Source of the DNA: a virus
IMG/VR virus record: IMGVR_UViG_3300008110_000223
Span: 1-32,883 of that record
Strand: one strand, 5' to 3'
Length of the DNA stretch: 32,883 bases
The position numbers and the translations under genes are program-made. Below the pieces are notes generated by a model. That model searched no databases. It was not told the origin of the DNA and worked only from the letters and a program-made list of their open reading frames with translations. Numbering within the stretch: the stretch's first letter is position 1; each line of letters begins with the position of its first letter. Positions 5,895 through 13,872 of this stretch are shown here, piece by piece.

Positions 5895-7244
5895 ATGAGT
5901 ACAAAGACATCGCAATTACCTTACGAAAGTAAAGTACCGCCACATTCTAAGGATATAGAACGAAGCATTATAGGTATCCTGCTATTAGAATCATCATGTA
6001 TTCCCTTGTACATTAAAAAATTGTCAAGGGATTTCTTTTATGTAACAGATAACCAAGTAATTTATGATGCAATACAATATCTGTATGACCATAATCAGAA
6101 TGTAGATATATTGACCGTTACAAATCGTTTGAGAGCAGAGAATAAACTGGAAGATGTAGGTGGTGCATACAATGTAGTTAGATATACCAATGAGGTAGTT
6201 AGTTCAGCACACATGGAAACATGGATTGTAATACTACATGATTACTATTTACAAAGAGAGGGGATAAGGATAGGGTATGAAATGATTAAGGATTGCCAAC
6301 AAGCAGCAGATATAAACATGGTACTTAATGCTGCATCCAGTAGTATAAGTAAATCACAAGAGAATGTATATGTCAATACCGAAAGGTCAATGACGCATTA
6401 CCTATTTAATTTAGCACAAGAAAGAAGTAGAGTAAGTGAGAATGGTCAGATAGGAATAGATACTGGTTACAGAAGTATAAATAAAACTATAAGTGGTTGG
6501 GTAAATCCAGACCTAATTATACTTGCTGCTCGACCCGCCCAAGGTAAAACTGCTTTTATGTTGAATACAATATACAATGTATTGATGCAGGATATACCAG
6601 TAGGTGTGTTTAGTTTAGAAATGTCTGGTGAGCAATTAGTAAATAGATTACTATCATTAGATAGTGGAATAAGGCACACAGATATAAGGCATAATAATTT
6701 AACTGATGATGAAAGAAGATTGCTATTCAAATCAGAAACACGATTATCCAAAGTGCCATTATTTATTGATGATACACCATCACTCAACATTCGTGATTTA
6801 AGAAGCAAGGCAACCATAATGAAACGCAAGTATGGTATAAAGATGCTTTGTGTGGATTACTTGCAACTTATGTCTGGAATAGATAAGAAAGCAAACAGAG
6901 AGGGAGAGATAAGTGAAATCAGTAGAGGGTGCAAGATTATAGCAAAGGAATTGGATATACCAGTAATAGCATTATCACAATTAAGCAGAGCAGTAGAAGC
7001 AAGACCAGATAAGATACCGCAATTATCAGACTTGCGTGAAAGTGGAAGTATAGAACAAGATGCTGATGCAGTTATATTCTTAATGCGACCAGATACATAT
7101 AACATACAAGAAGTAGAGATAGATGGGCAGACCATACCAAGCCAAGGTATAACATTAGTCAAGATAGCAAAGAATAGACATGGTAGTATAAAAAGTGTAC
7201 CGATGAAATTTGTTGGTGATACAATGAAATTTATTGACTATTAA
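5895..7244 (+). CDS. dnaB: Replicative DNA helicase, DnaB family, 449 aa
   Basis: Full-length DnaB-type helicase, the hexameric motor of the replication fork. N-terminal domain about residues 10-110 (PPHSKDIERSIIGILLLE; VDILTVTNRLRAENKLEDVGG), linker, then RecA-like ATPase: Walker A ARPAQGKT at 212-219, Walker B LCVDYLQL with D321, then the SQLSRAVEARPDKIPQLSDL segment and LRESGSIEQDADAVIFLMRP. ATG 5895 is in an ACAATG context. No primase gene is seen, so host primase is presumably recruited. It follows the candidate origin, as expected. Confidence 0.95.
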   Translation: MSTKTSQLPYESKVPPHSKDIERSIIGILLLESSCIPLYIKKLSRDFFYVTDNQVIYDAIQYLYDHNQNVDILTVTNRLRAENKLEDVGGAYNVVRYTNEVVSSAHMETWIVILHDYYLQREGIRIGYEMIKDCQQAADINMVLNAASSSISKSQENVYVNTERSMTHYLFNLAQERSRVSENGQIGIDTGYRSINKTISGWVNPDLIILAARPAQGKTAFMLNTIYNVLMQDIPVGVFSLEMSGEQLVNRLLSLDSGIRHTDIRHNNLTDDERRLLFKSETRLSKVPLFIDDTPSLNIRDLRSKATIMKRKYGIKMLCVDYLQLMSGIDKKANREGEISEISRGCKIIAKELDIPVIALSQLSRAVEARPDKIPQLSDLRESGSIEQDADAVIFLMRPDTYNIQEVEIDGQTIPSQGITLVKIAKNRHGSIKSVPMKFVGDTMKFIDY

Positions 7245-7255
7245 AATGTATTTTT

Positions 7256-7696
7256 ATGATTGACATACTTTACTGGTTTATGAAGAAGTACAAACAAATA
7301 ATTCCGAAAGAAAAAGATTTACACTTAAAGGTAACTAACTATTTAAGAGTAAGATACCCAGATGTTATATTCCGAACTGATTTTGGTGCAGGTATGAAGA
7401 TGACCATAGGACAAGCAATGAAGCATAAGAGGATGCAGTCAAGTGATGCATATCCAGATATATTTATTGCCGAACCTAAAAACGGATTTTGTGGATTGTA
7501 TATTGAATTAAAACGTAATGCGGAAGCAGTACACAAAAAGAATGGTGATATACGAGCAAGTGAACATATCCAGAAACAATACGCAATGCTTAAAAGATTG
7601 CAGGAAAAGGGATATAAAGCGGTATTTACTTTTGGATATACTAATACAATATATGTAATTGATGAATACCTACAAGGCAATAGAGTGGTTGTATGA
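7256..7696 (+). CDS. VRR-NUC domain nuclease, 146 aa
   Basis: The stand-alone VRR-NUC fold is a PD-(D/E)xK-type nuclease common in phages, possibly acting on branched DNA. Seen here: a conserved N-terminal helix (EKDLHLKVTNYLRVRYPDVIFRTD), GMKMTIGQAMKHKRMQSSDAYPDIFIAEP with the catalytic D of YPD, then GLYIELKRN (E-x-K motif) and QKQYAMLKRLQEKGYKAVFTFGY. Length is usual for phage versions. Starts 11 nt after dnaB; the next gene overlaps its end by 35 bp. Confidence 0.88.
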   Translation: MIDILYWFMKKYKQIIPKEKDLHLKVTNYLRVRYPDVIFRTDFGAGMKMTIGQAMKHKRMQSSDAYPDIFIAEPKNGFCGLYIELKRNAEAVHKKNGDIRASEHIQKQYAMLKRLQEKGYKAVFTFGYTNTIYVIDEYLQGNRVVV

Positions 7697-8156
7697 TACT
7701 GAATTTGAATTAGTATTTAAGAACATAGGCAAAGACTTGTGGGAGGATTTGCGTCAAGAGGTATCTCTAATAGTATTAGAATATGATGTTACTAAAATTA
7801 GAGAATTATTAGAGAAGGGGAAACCAGTATTTAAGTTTTGGATAGTTCGTATATGTTGTAACCAAGTGCATTCAAAGAATGGCAAGATGTATAAACAATA
7901 CAATACATTAGTACCGATTGAAGATGTAAACAAGTTAATGAGTGAAACAGAACTAAATCAGTATGACCACAATACTATTGACCAAGTACACAAACTAATT
8001 AACAAACTATATTGGTATGATAAAGAAATACTAATGATGTATATTGAGCATGGGTCTGTTCGTAAAGTATCTGCTTTAACTGGAATACCACACACAAGTA
8101 TATTCATCACAATTAAAAACATACAAAAATGTATCAAGCAGTCATTGGATTATTAG
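7662..8156 (+). CDS. Sigma-70-like protein, 164 aa
   Basis: Start ATG 7662 is used (MNTYKAIEWLYDTEF). The N-terminal part resembles a sigma region 2 helix set (DLWEDLRQEVSLIVLEYD; FKFWIVRICCNQVHSKNGKMYKQY), and the C-terminus has a region 4 helix-turn-helix (INKLYWYDKEILMMYIEHGSVRKVSALTGIPHTSIFITIKNIQKCIKQ). It could redirect host RNA polymerase to phage promoters, but may also be a regulator that only resembles sigma factors. It is late in the replication module, a sensible place for a middle or late gene switch. Confidence 0.6.
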   Translation: MNTYKAIEWLYDTEFELVFKNIGKDLWEDLRQEVSLIVLEYDVTKIRELLEKGKPVFKFWIVRICCNQVHSKNGKMYKQYNTLVPIEDVNKLMSETELNQYDHNTIDQVHKLINKLYWYDKEILMMYIEHGSVRKVSALTGIPHTSIFITIKNIQKCIKQSLDY

Positions 8157-8392
8157 GTAGTGCATTCCTAACTATCATTTATTATTACATATTGCAGATA
8201 CCTAAGTACCTAAAAGAAAAGTTGTCGCTACATATTAAACCATTTAATTGTGGATTCTGTATGTCATTCTGGTTTTGCCTATCATACCAGTTAACACAAA
8301 ACAATTTATTAGATTCACTATTTATTAGTAGTGCATCACCTTTCGTATATTTATATTTTGAAGATAAAATTTTAAGCAAATGGGTATTATAA
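8129..8392 (+). CDS. Small membrane protein, 87 aa
   Basis: ATG 8129 overlaps the sigma-like gene by 28 bp. A transmembrane helix is predicted at residues about 4-23 (AVIGLLGSAFLTIIYYYILQ), followed by a central segment with clustered cysteines (FNCGFCMSFWFCL) and a hydrophobic C-terminal part (SLFISSASPFVYLYF). Family not recognised. A role in superinfection exclusion or membrane modification is possible but unsupported. Confidence 0.6.
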   Translation: MYQAVIGLLGSAFLTIIYYYILQIPKYLKEKLSLHIKPFNCGFCMSFWFCLSYQLTQNNLLDSLFISSASPFVYLYFEDKILSKWVL

Positions 8393-8715
8393 ATGATGAA
8401 GAAATAAAATTCTTAGAAGATAATCGTTATCTTTATGACATGATAACCAAAGCAGGTTATTGTAGAAATTACACAAGAGAGATATATGAGGGATTGAGTG
8501 CTTTACATAATAAGTATATTGAGAAGCACAATTTTACTCATTGGTGTAATGATTGTAGAATTATATTAGTAAAGAATGTTTATAGGTGGTATGATTCTTT
8601 ATTAGATAAAAACTATAATGATGCGATGGAAGTATTTGCAAGTATAACTAATGAGGATGCAGTACCAGTACCAGAGAAAAAGAAAAGAGGTCGCAAACCT
8701 AAATCACAATCTTAA
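8380..8715 (+). CDS. Hypothetical protein with AT-hook-like tail, 111 aa
   Basis: ATG 8380 overlaps the previous gene by 13 bp. The body is helical (NDEEIKFLEDNRYLYDMIT; REIYEGLSALHNKYIEKH) with CRNY and CNDC cysteines. The C-terminus is acidic then basic, ending EKKKRGRKPKSQS. KRGRKPK resembles an AT-hook (RGRKP), which binds the minor groove of AT-rich DNA. No enzymatic motif is seen. Confidence 0.6.
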   Translation: MGIINDEEIKFLEDNRYLYDMITKAGYCRNYTREIYEGLSALHNKYIEKHNFTHWCNDCRIILVKNVYRWYDSLLDKNYNDAMEVFASITNEDAVPVPEKKKRGRKPKSQS

Positions 8716-8725
8716 ATAAATTTAT

Positions 8726-9142
8726 ATGCCAGTATCACAATGTCGCAATGGTAAATGGCGAATAGGCAACGGAGAGTGCAGGTATAATACACAAGAGGAT
8801 GCGGATAAAGCATGGAAGGCAATGGAATACTTTGCTGAAACATACAATGACTATCCAGAAGCAGCAGTCAATAATGCAAAGAGAGCATTAAAGTGGAAAG
8901 AAGAAAAAGGAAGTTCTTGCGGTACAAGTGTGGGTTGGGCAAGAGCAAGGCAATTAGCGAACAAAGAAGGCATCAGTAGGGAAACTATAAGCAGGATGGC
9001 TTCATTCAAAAGACATCAGCAACATAAAGATGTACCATACGAAGAAGGATGCGGAGGAATTATGTGGGATGCTTGGGGAGGTACTGAAGGAGTTGAGTGG
9101 GCAATTAGAAAACTTGCACAAATAGATAGAAATGGAAAGTAA
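8726..9142 (+). CDS. Conserved phage domain protein (RALKW...WDAWGG type), 138 aa
   Basis: Residues about 48-130 match a pattern I know as an appended domain in phage structural or protease proteins: NAKRALKWKEEKGSSCGTSV, GWARARQLANKEGISRETIS, RMASFKRHQQHK and GGIMWDAWGGTEGVEWA. I cannot name the family with certainty. Here it stands alone with a short N-terminal region (MPVSQCRNGKWRIGNG). Its biochemical function is unknown. It is spaced 10 nt from the preceding gene and overlaps the next. Confidence 0.65.
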   Translation: MPVSQCRNGKWRIGNGECRYNTQEDADKAWKAMEYFAETYNDYPEAAVNNAKRALKWKEEKGSSCGTSVGWARARQLANKEGISRETISRMASFKRHQQHKDVPYEEGCGGIMWDAWGGTEGVEWAIRKLAQIDRNGK

Positions 9143-9335
9143 ATTCACCACACTAATAAATAAAGATGGTCAATATATCCGAGTAGATGGAAAGGATATT
9201 ATTGTTACAGATATACCAGTTCTATTTGATGCAGCAACCACAATAAATGATTTAAGGCACAAAGCAGAATATGTGCATATTGATTTTAATCATATTGACC
9301 TAATAGGTATATCAATAGTTCAAATACATAAGTAA
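9132..9335 (+). CDS. Hypothetical protein, 67 aa
   Basis: ATG overlaps the end of the previous gene by 11 bp. MESKFTTLINKDGQYIRVDGKD is beta-rich, without membrane segments or recognised motif. A T-rich tract (ATTTTTCT) follows the stop before the next leader. Confidence 0.5.
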   Translation: MESKFTTLINKDGQYIRVDGKDIIVTDIPVLFDAATTINDLRHKAEYVHIDFNHIDLIGISIVQIHK

Positions 9336-9365
9336 ATTTTTCTATCACCATAAAAACAAAAAACA

Positions 9366-9677
9366 ATGAGTAACGAAAAAAAACAATCACTTCGAATCGG
9401 TAATGGCAAAAAGAGAAAAGAGAATTGGCTAACCGCTTCAATCTGTCTGGACAAACTTAGTGGACATGTTTACGAATTTCAAGGCAAGAAGTATGTCAAT
9501 CTCAACATCAATATCAAAGAGCAGCCAGACCAATATGGCAAAGATGTGGAGATTTCAATCAATGACTACAAGCCAAATAATGTTTCATTCAACAATAACC
9601 AAGGTAGTAAGGTATCAATGAATACCAACTATGCACCAGTTAGCAAACAATCTATTGATGAAGAACCACCATTCTAA
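9366..9677 (+). CDS. Small basic protein with SSB-like acidic tip, 103 aa
   Basis: ATG in the leader context ATAAAAACAAAAAACAATG. The first 75 residues are basic and beta-rich (GKKRKENWLTASICLDKL; YEFQGKKYVNLNINIKEQ), followed by an Asn/Ser-rich linker (NNVSFNNNQGSKVSMN) and the tail SIDEEPPF. This resembles the organisation of single-stranded DNA-binding proteins: OB fold, flexible linker and an acidic tip ending in P-F (the E. coli tip is DDDIPF). No OB fold could be verified by eye. Position in the replication module fits. Confidence 0.6.
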   Translation: MSNEKKQSLRIGNGKKRKENWLTASICLDKLSGHVYEFQGKKYVNLNINIKEQPDQYGKDVEISINDYKPNNVSFNNNQGSKVSMNTNYAPVSKQSIDEEPPF

Positions 9678-9682
9678 TTCAG

Positions 9683-10000
9683 ATGAAAAATCATGTGAAA
9701 ACTTATCTAAATCATTTCCAGTATTGTGGTGATGAATTTATACCATGCGAAGTATGTGGTGGCAAAGCAGTAGATATACACCATATTGATTGCAGAGGGA
9801 TGGGCAATACTGGAAGTGATAAGGATAATATAGAAAATCTAATGGCAGTATGTCGAGAATGCCATATAAAGTTTGGAGATAAGAAACAACATATTGATTT
9901 CCTTAAAAAATTACATCATGTCAAACTACATAAGCAGAATAACAAAAGAGGTATTGCAAAAGAACAAGCAATCCAGAGACAACATGATGCTTGTGGTTAA
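9683..10000 (+). CDS. HNH endonuclease, 105 aa
   Basis: HNH/beta-beta-alpha-metal nuclease. Zinc-binding pairs CEVC (22-25) and CREC (57-60), the DIHHID core (31-36) with H33/H34, and N52 in DNIENLMAVCRECH are all present. The family nicks or cuts DNA and is often found near terminase genes in tailed phages, where it assists packaging. It could also be a homing nuclease. The following gene overlaps its end in another frame. Confidence 0.85.
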   Translation: MKNHVKTYLNHFQYCGDEFIPCEVCGGKAVDIHHIDCRGMGNTGSDKDNIENLMAVCRECHIKFGDKKQHIDFLKKLHHVKLHKQNNKRGIAKEQAIQRQHDACG

Positions 10001-10223
10001 AACAATACATGACTTTGAAATGTCAATGTTTGCTATTCCACAAAGTGCATATTATCATGCTTTGTTTTCAGATAAACTTAGCAGCATCAAAACGATAGAT
10101 AGGGTCTGGAGAAAGATGCAGGAAGAACACCCACACCTGCGAGGGGAGGATTGGGAGGAAAGGCAGATTTTGGCAGGTAGGGTAAGCAGGGATATATCGG
10201 CAGGTATGCCAACCTTATTTTAG
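9918..10223 (+). CDS. Hypothetical protein, 101 aa (start uncertain)
   Basis: The frame overlaps the HNH gene. Candidate starts are ATG 9918 (MSNYISRITK, 83-bp overlap), ATG 9984 (MMLVVKTIHD, 17-bp overlap) and a weaker TTG at 9873. I favour 9918 because an MSN start recurs in this genome, with low certainty. The C-terminal region is GC-rich and basic (RVWRKMQEEHPHLRGEDWEERQILAGRVSRDISAG). No family recognised. It ends the replication module. Confidence 0.5.
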   Translation: MSNYISRITKEVLQKNKQSRDNMMLVVKTIHDFEMSMFAIPQSAYYHALFSDKLSSIKTIDRVWRKMQEEHPHLRGEDWEERQILAGRVSRDISAGMPTLF

Positions 10224-10417
10224 ACCCAGATTTTAGCCGATTTCAGCCCATTTTTGGGGTGTTTGGCTATCAAGATATACCAAGGCAGGAAAAACAGCCG
10301 TTAATCGTCTGGAATGTGCCTTAAAAATATGGTCAAAAAAGTAGGGCAAAATTTGGATTTTATATTTTTTTCTATTATAGTGCTAAAAAATTTAGTAAAT
10401 CAAAAAAAACCAATAGC
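10224..10417 (+). promoter_or_regulatory. Intergenic region with hairpin and possible promoter before the ParB cassette
   Basis: This 194-bp gap is the longest between genes inside the replication-to-structure part of the map. It holds an imperfect hairpin at 10235-10268 (AGCC/GGCT outside, CCCA/TGGG inside with a TTTT loop) and, at 10353-10380, TTG then 17 nt then TATTATAG, which partly matches the Bacteroidota -33/-7 pattern (TTTG, TAnnTTTG). No reading frame is supported in it. Confidence 0.35.
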
Positions 10418-11005
10418 ATGGCATTCAAAGAACGCAAACCACAACTGATTGATGTAAACAAATTAGTTCCGAATGATACCAACCCAAGGTATATTCGGGA
10501 TGATAAGTTCCAGAAACTTATTAAATCATTAAAAGAGTTTCCAAAGATGTTGGAATACCGACCAGTCATTGTCAATTCAGACATGGTAGTATTGGCAGGT
10601 AATATGAGATTGAAAGCAGCAATGGAAATTGGATTATCAAAGATTCCTACAATCATTGCAACTGAATTAACAGAGGAAGAACAGAGAGAACTGGTAGTAA
10701 AAGACAATATCGGATATGGTGAATGGGATTGGGATATTTTAGCAAACGAATGGGATAAAGAACAATTAGAGGATTGGGGTCTGGATATTAAGATAGATGC
10801 TTTTGTTGGAACAGAAGATGAAGATGATACCATACCAACACCCAAAGCAACTGATGATGGTTATAGTGTATTTGAGTTAGTTATGTTGCATGAAAATAAA
10901 TTGCAACTATTAGATACATTAAATAGTGTAAAAAATAATTACCTATTTGAAAAGCAGGAAGATGCACTAATGGAAATACTAAGAGTATATAATCAAAAAC
11001 AATAA
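10418..11005 (+). CDS. ParB/sulfiredoxin-fold protein, 195 aa (first of two)
   Basis: ParB-like nuclease/ATPase-fold domain: IDVNKLVPNDTNPRYIRDDKF at the N-terminus with NPR (22-24), a strand RPVIVNSDMVVLAG and the motif GNMRLKAA (61-68, the GxxRxxA box), then ELTEEEQRELVVKDNIGYGEW. The part after about 100 is acidic and differs from chromosomal ParB, with no helix-turn-helix partition domain. It starts the cassette of ParB, cupin, PP-loop protein and ParB. In related phage and bacterial loci this fold is paired with a PAPS-reductase-like protein; function unproven. Confidence 0.85.
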   Translation: MAFKERKPQLIDVNKLVPNDTNPRYIRDDKFQKLIKSLKEFPKMLEYRPVIVNSDMVVLAGNMRLKAAMEIGLSKIPTIIATELTEEEQRELVVKDNIGYGEWDWDILANEWDKEQLEDWGLDIKIDAFVGTEDEDDTIPTPKATDDGYSVFELVMLHENKLQLLDTLNSVKNNYLFEKQEDALMEILRVYNQKQ

Positions 11006-11023
11006 TCATATAAATTTACAATT

Positions 11024-11827
11024 ATGTTACTACAAGAGAATGCAGCATTTATCAGTTTTGCAAACGAATCAGCAGGTGTAATCTTTGATGATTCAAATCA
11101 TGACAAGTATCCGATAACTTATTACAATGTGATTAATGGTGAAGGGTTTACACCAAAGAAAGATTGCAGTTATTACGGATATGTATATAAGGGATTATTG
11201 TGCATCAAAAGAGATAATAGTGTAGATAATTATTTGAGTGATGGTATGTATTTTTCTTCTGATGGTACATTCCAAATTGATAAAGCATTTTGCCATAATG
11301 CAGTTATCATTGAGGTACATCATACCAAAGGCATTTATCCAGAAAACAAATACAGAGCAATGTTTACTATCGGTGGTCCTATTGAGGAACATGGCAGATT
11401 AAAATACATTGATGGTTGTACTGATAGTTTATTGATTGCACCAGTTAAGTTTGGCGACCCATGTTTTAATCACCTGCATTTCCCAACAGATATAACACAG
11501 ACACCACATACGCATCCAAGCCACCGCATTGGTATTGTGGCAAAAGGTAATGGAGAATGTATCACACCATTCGGTAATTTGCCATTGACTAAGGGAATGA
11601 TATTTGTAATTAAAGAATGGGATGGTAAAACATTTGCAGTAGGTATTGATGGCAAAGAATATGAAATAGGTAATCATTGCTTCTATACAAAAGATGAAAG
11701 CATGGATGTCATTGCATTTCACCCAGATAGCGACTTTGGTCCCAAAGATGAATTCCATCCAATGATTAATCGGACTATTGTAAATGGTATTAGTGCTAAT
11801 CAGATTGATAGTATTAGAACTAAATAA
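11024..11827 (+). CDS. Bicupin-like protein, 267 aa
   Basis: Two cupin-like halves. The C-terminal half has the clearest motif: HTHPSH (H162, H164, H167) followed by a beta strand GIVAKGNGECITP and a glycine turn GNLPLTKGMIF. The N-terminal half is beta-rich (YYGYVYKGLLCIKRD) without the histidine motif. Cupins often bind a metal and act as dioxygenases, isomerases or binding proteins; which it is cannot be decided. Located 18 nt after ParB-1 and 6 nt before the PP-loop gene, implying a common task. Confidence 0.65.
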   Translation: MLLQENAAFISFANESAGVIFDDSNHDKYPITYYNVINGEGFTPKKDCSYYGYVYKGLLCIKRDNSVDNYLSDGMYFSSDGTFQIDKAFCHNAVIIEVHHTKGIYPENKYRAMFTIGGPIEEHGRLKYIDGCTDSLLIAPVKFGDPCFNHLHFPTDITQTPHTHPSHRIGIVAKGNGECITPFGNLPLTKGMIFVIKEWDGKTFAVGIDGKEYEIGNHCFYTKDESMDVIAFHPDSDFGPKDEFHPMINRTIVNGISANQIDSIRTK

Positions 11828-11833
11828 CTTTAT

Positions 11834-13003
11834 ATGATACGGAAAAAAGAATACATAAAAGAAAGTGTATATGAAGAATCACTCAATAGGATTCGGTATA
11901 TCTATGATTCATTTGATAAGGTAGTGGTTAGTTTTAGCGGAGGGAAAGATAGTACCGCAGTTCTGAATATGACATTGCAGATAGCAAAAGAAAAGAATAG
12001 ATTACCATTAGAGGTTGTATTCTTTGATGAAGAAGCCATACACCCACCGACTATTGAATATGTACAAAGGGTTGCAGATAATCCAGATATAAACCTAAAC
12101 TGGTATTGCTTACAAGTGAAACATAGAAATGCTTGTAGTAATGAAGAACCATTTTGGTATTGTTGGGATAGCGAAGCAAAAGATAAATGGGTAAGAGATT
12201 TGCCACCGAGTGCTATTACCGACCATAAGAATTTTAAGAAAGGTATGTCATTCCAAGAGTTTAGTCCTTATTTGTATGATAGGAAAGATGGAAAAATAGC
12301 AATGCTTACTGGTATCAGAACACAAGAGAGTTTGCGTAGGTATCAAGTTATTGCCAGAAAAAAGAACGAAGCATATATCAATAGCAAATCAGAAGCAGGT
12401 CAGAATCAGTACCGATGCTTTCCTATTTACGATTGGTCAAGCGAAGATGTATGGTTGGCAGTACATAAATATGGATGGGATTATAATAGAACGTATGACT
12501 TATTTAATCAAACCAGATTGCATGGTGATTTCCTGCATCAAAGAGTTTGCCCACCTTTCGGAGAAGAACCATTAAGAGGTTTGTGGATTTATGCAGAGTG
12601 CTTTCCAGAATTATGGCACAAAATGCTTTATAGGGTTAATGGTGTTGCGACTGCATGGAGGTATGCCAATAGTTCGCTATATAGCAATAGCAATAGCAAA
12701 CCAGATGATATGACCTATCGTGATTACATTAAAATAGTATTGGATAGTTATGACCATGATAGCAAAGAAGAAGTATCAAATAATATAAATAGGTACATTC
12801 GGTTACATGAATCCAGAACAAAGAATCCAATACCAGAAGAAGAACCACACCCATTGAGTGGAGTATCATGGAAGTGGTTATGTCGGGTTGCAGTACGAGG
12901 TGATTTCAAAGGTAGGCAGTCAAACACACTAAATACAGAAGCAATTAAAACCAGAAATAAATTAGGTATTACATTAGAAGAAGCACAAAAAATATACAAA
13001 TGA
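11834..13003 (+). CDS. PAPS-reductase-like PP-loop protein (IbrA/YbdN type), 389 aa
   Basis: PP-loop ATPase/pyrophosphatase fold: SGGKDS at 35-40, FFDEEAIHPPTIEYV (substrate-side helix) and PIYDWSSEDVWLAVHKYGW near 197-215, all typical of the PAPS reductase family. The C-terminal half continues far beyond it (VCPPFGEEPLRGLW near 239; WRYANS; SWKWLCRVAVRGDFKGRQS), like IbrA/YbdN proteins with a DUF3440-type tail. The catalytic ECGLH motif of true PAPS reductases is absent, so it is not a normal sulfate-assimilation enzyme. The stop overlaps the second ParB start (ATGA), which couples them. Confidence 0.85.
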   Translation: MIRKKEYIKESVYEESLNRIRYIYDSFDKVVVSFSGGKDSTAVLNMTLQIAKEKNRLPLEVVFFDEEAIHPPTIEYVQRVADNPDINLNWYCLQVKHRNACSNEEPFWYCWDSEAKDKWVRDLPPSAITDHKNFKKGMSFQEFSPYLYDRKDGKIAMLTGIRTQESLRRYQVIARKKNEAYINSKSEAGQNQYRCFPIYDWSSEDVWLAVHKYGWDYNRTYDLFNQTRLHGDFLHQRVCPPFGEEPLRGLWIYAECFPELWHKMLYRVNGVATAWRYANSSLYSNSNSKPDDMTYRDYIKIVLDSYDHDSKEEVSNNINRYIRLHESRTKNPIPEEEPHPLSGVSWKWLCRVAVRGDFKGRQSNTLNTEAIKTRNKLGITLEEAQKIYK

Positions 13004-13509
13004 GTAAAAACTTTAATCAGCCATTAGACAGAATCCAATGGATTCACAGAGATAATCTGAAACCAAATGATTACAATCCTAATAAGGTTGCACCACCAGA
13101 ATTGAAACTATTAAAGATTTCAATTATTGAAGATGGTTGGACACAACCTATTGTAGTCAATTCTGATTTCACTATTGTAGATGGTTTCCATAGATGGACT
13201 GTTTCTGGACATAAAGAAATTTATGCAATCACAGATGGCTATGTTCCAGTAGTAGTTCTAAAAGAAACAGAAGCAAGTCAACGCAAGATGGCGACCATTC
13301 GCCACAATAGGGCAAGGGGAACTCATGGTGTTCTTGAAATGAGCAATATAGTTTCCGATATGGTAAAGAGTGGTTTAAGTGGAGAGGAAATCATGCAGAG
13401 ATTAATGATGGAAAAAGAGGAAGTAGTTAGGTTATTATTCAGAGCAGGTATTCCAAAGTCAGATGTATTTAAGGATATGGAGTTTAGTAAAGCATGGCAA
13501 CCAAAATAA
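13000..13509 (+). CDS. IbrB-like ParB-fold protein, 169 aa (second of two)
   Basis: ParB/Srx fold with NDYNPN (23-28), IVVNSDFTIVDGFHRWTVSGHKE (GFHRW at 62-66, the GxHR box), VPVVVLKE, and the very characteristic MATIRHNRARGTHGVL (98-112), which I associate with IbrB/YbdM-like partners of IbrA/YbdN. A C-terminal helical part LSGEEIMQRLMMEKEEVVRLLFRAG follows. Translationally coupled to the PP-loop gene. Partner role likely; substrate unknown. Confidence 0.85.
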   Translation: MSKNFNQPLDRIQWIHRDNLKPNDYNPNKVAPPELKLLKISIIEDGWTQPIVVNSDFTIVDGFHRWTVSGHKEIYAITDGYVPVVVLKETEASQRKMATIRHNRARGTHGVLEMSNIVSDMVKSGLSGEEIMQRLMMEKEEVVRLLFRAGIPKSDVFKDMEFSKAWQPK

Positions 13510-13515
13510 TGTTAT

Positions 13516-13872
13516 ATGAATCCCAATCTTATACCATTCCAGAAAGGTCAGTCTGGAAATCCAAATGGCAGACCTAAGAAATTTACTACTCTACTAAAAG
13601 AGCAGGGATATAAACAAACAGAAATAAATGATACCATACAAACTATGTTATCATTATCGGTTGAAGAATTAAAACAAATACATGATGATACAGATGCAAC
13701 CATATTGGAAAAAACGATTGCTAATGCACTTTATAGAAGTTGGCGAAAAGGAAGTTTGTATTCTATCGAAACTTTACTTACGAGGACATTTGGTAAACCT
13801 AAGGAAACGATTGACCTTGATGCTGATGTCAAATTTAGTGGGTTAGAAATTGAAATAATAAAGCGTGAGTGA
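13516..13872 (+). CDS. terS: Terminase small subunit-like DUF5681 protein, 118 aa
   Basis: N-terminus contains FQKGQSGNPNGRPKKF, the DUF5681 signature, followed by helical segments (LSLSVEELKQIHDD; TILEKTIANALYRSWRKG) and an acidic C-terminus. Proteins of this type lie directly upstream of large terminases and serve as the DNA-recognising small subunit. The stop overlaps the start of the large subunit by 8 bp. Confidence 0.75.
   Translation: MNPNLIPFQKGQSGNPNGRPKKFTTLLKEQGYKQTEINDTIQTMLSLSVEELKQIHDDTDATILEKTIANALYRSWRKGSLYSIETLLTRTFGKPKETIDLDADVKFSGLEIEIIKRE

Noticed and set aside
12351-12575. 74-aa frame on the + strand within the PP-loop gene
   Set aside because: Wholly inside a strongly supported gene in another frame; no independent support.
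10418-13509. Complete Dnd phosphorothioation system
   Set aside because: Only the PP-loop part is reminiscent of DndC; no DndA, DndB, DndD or DndE is present.
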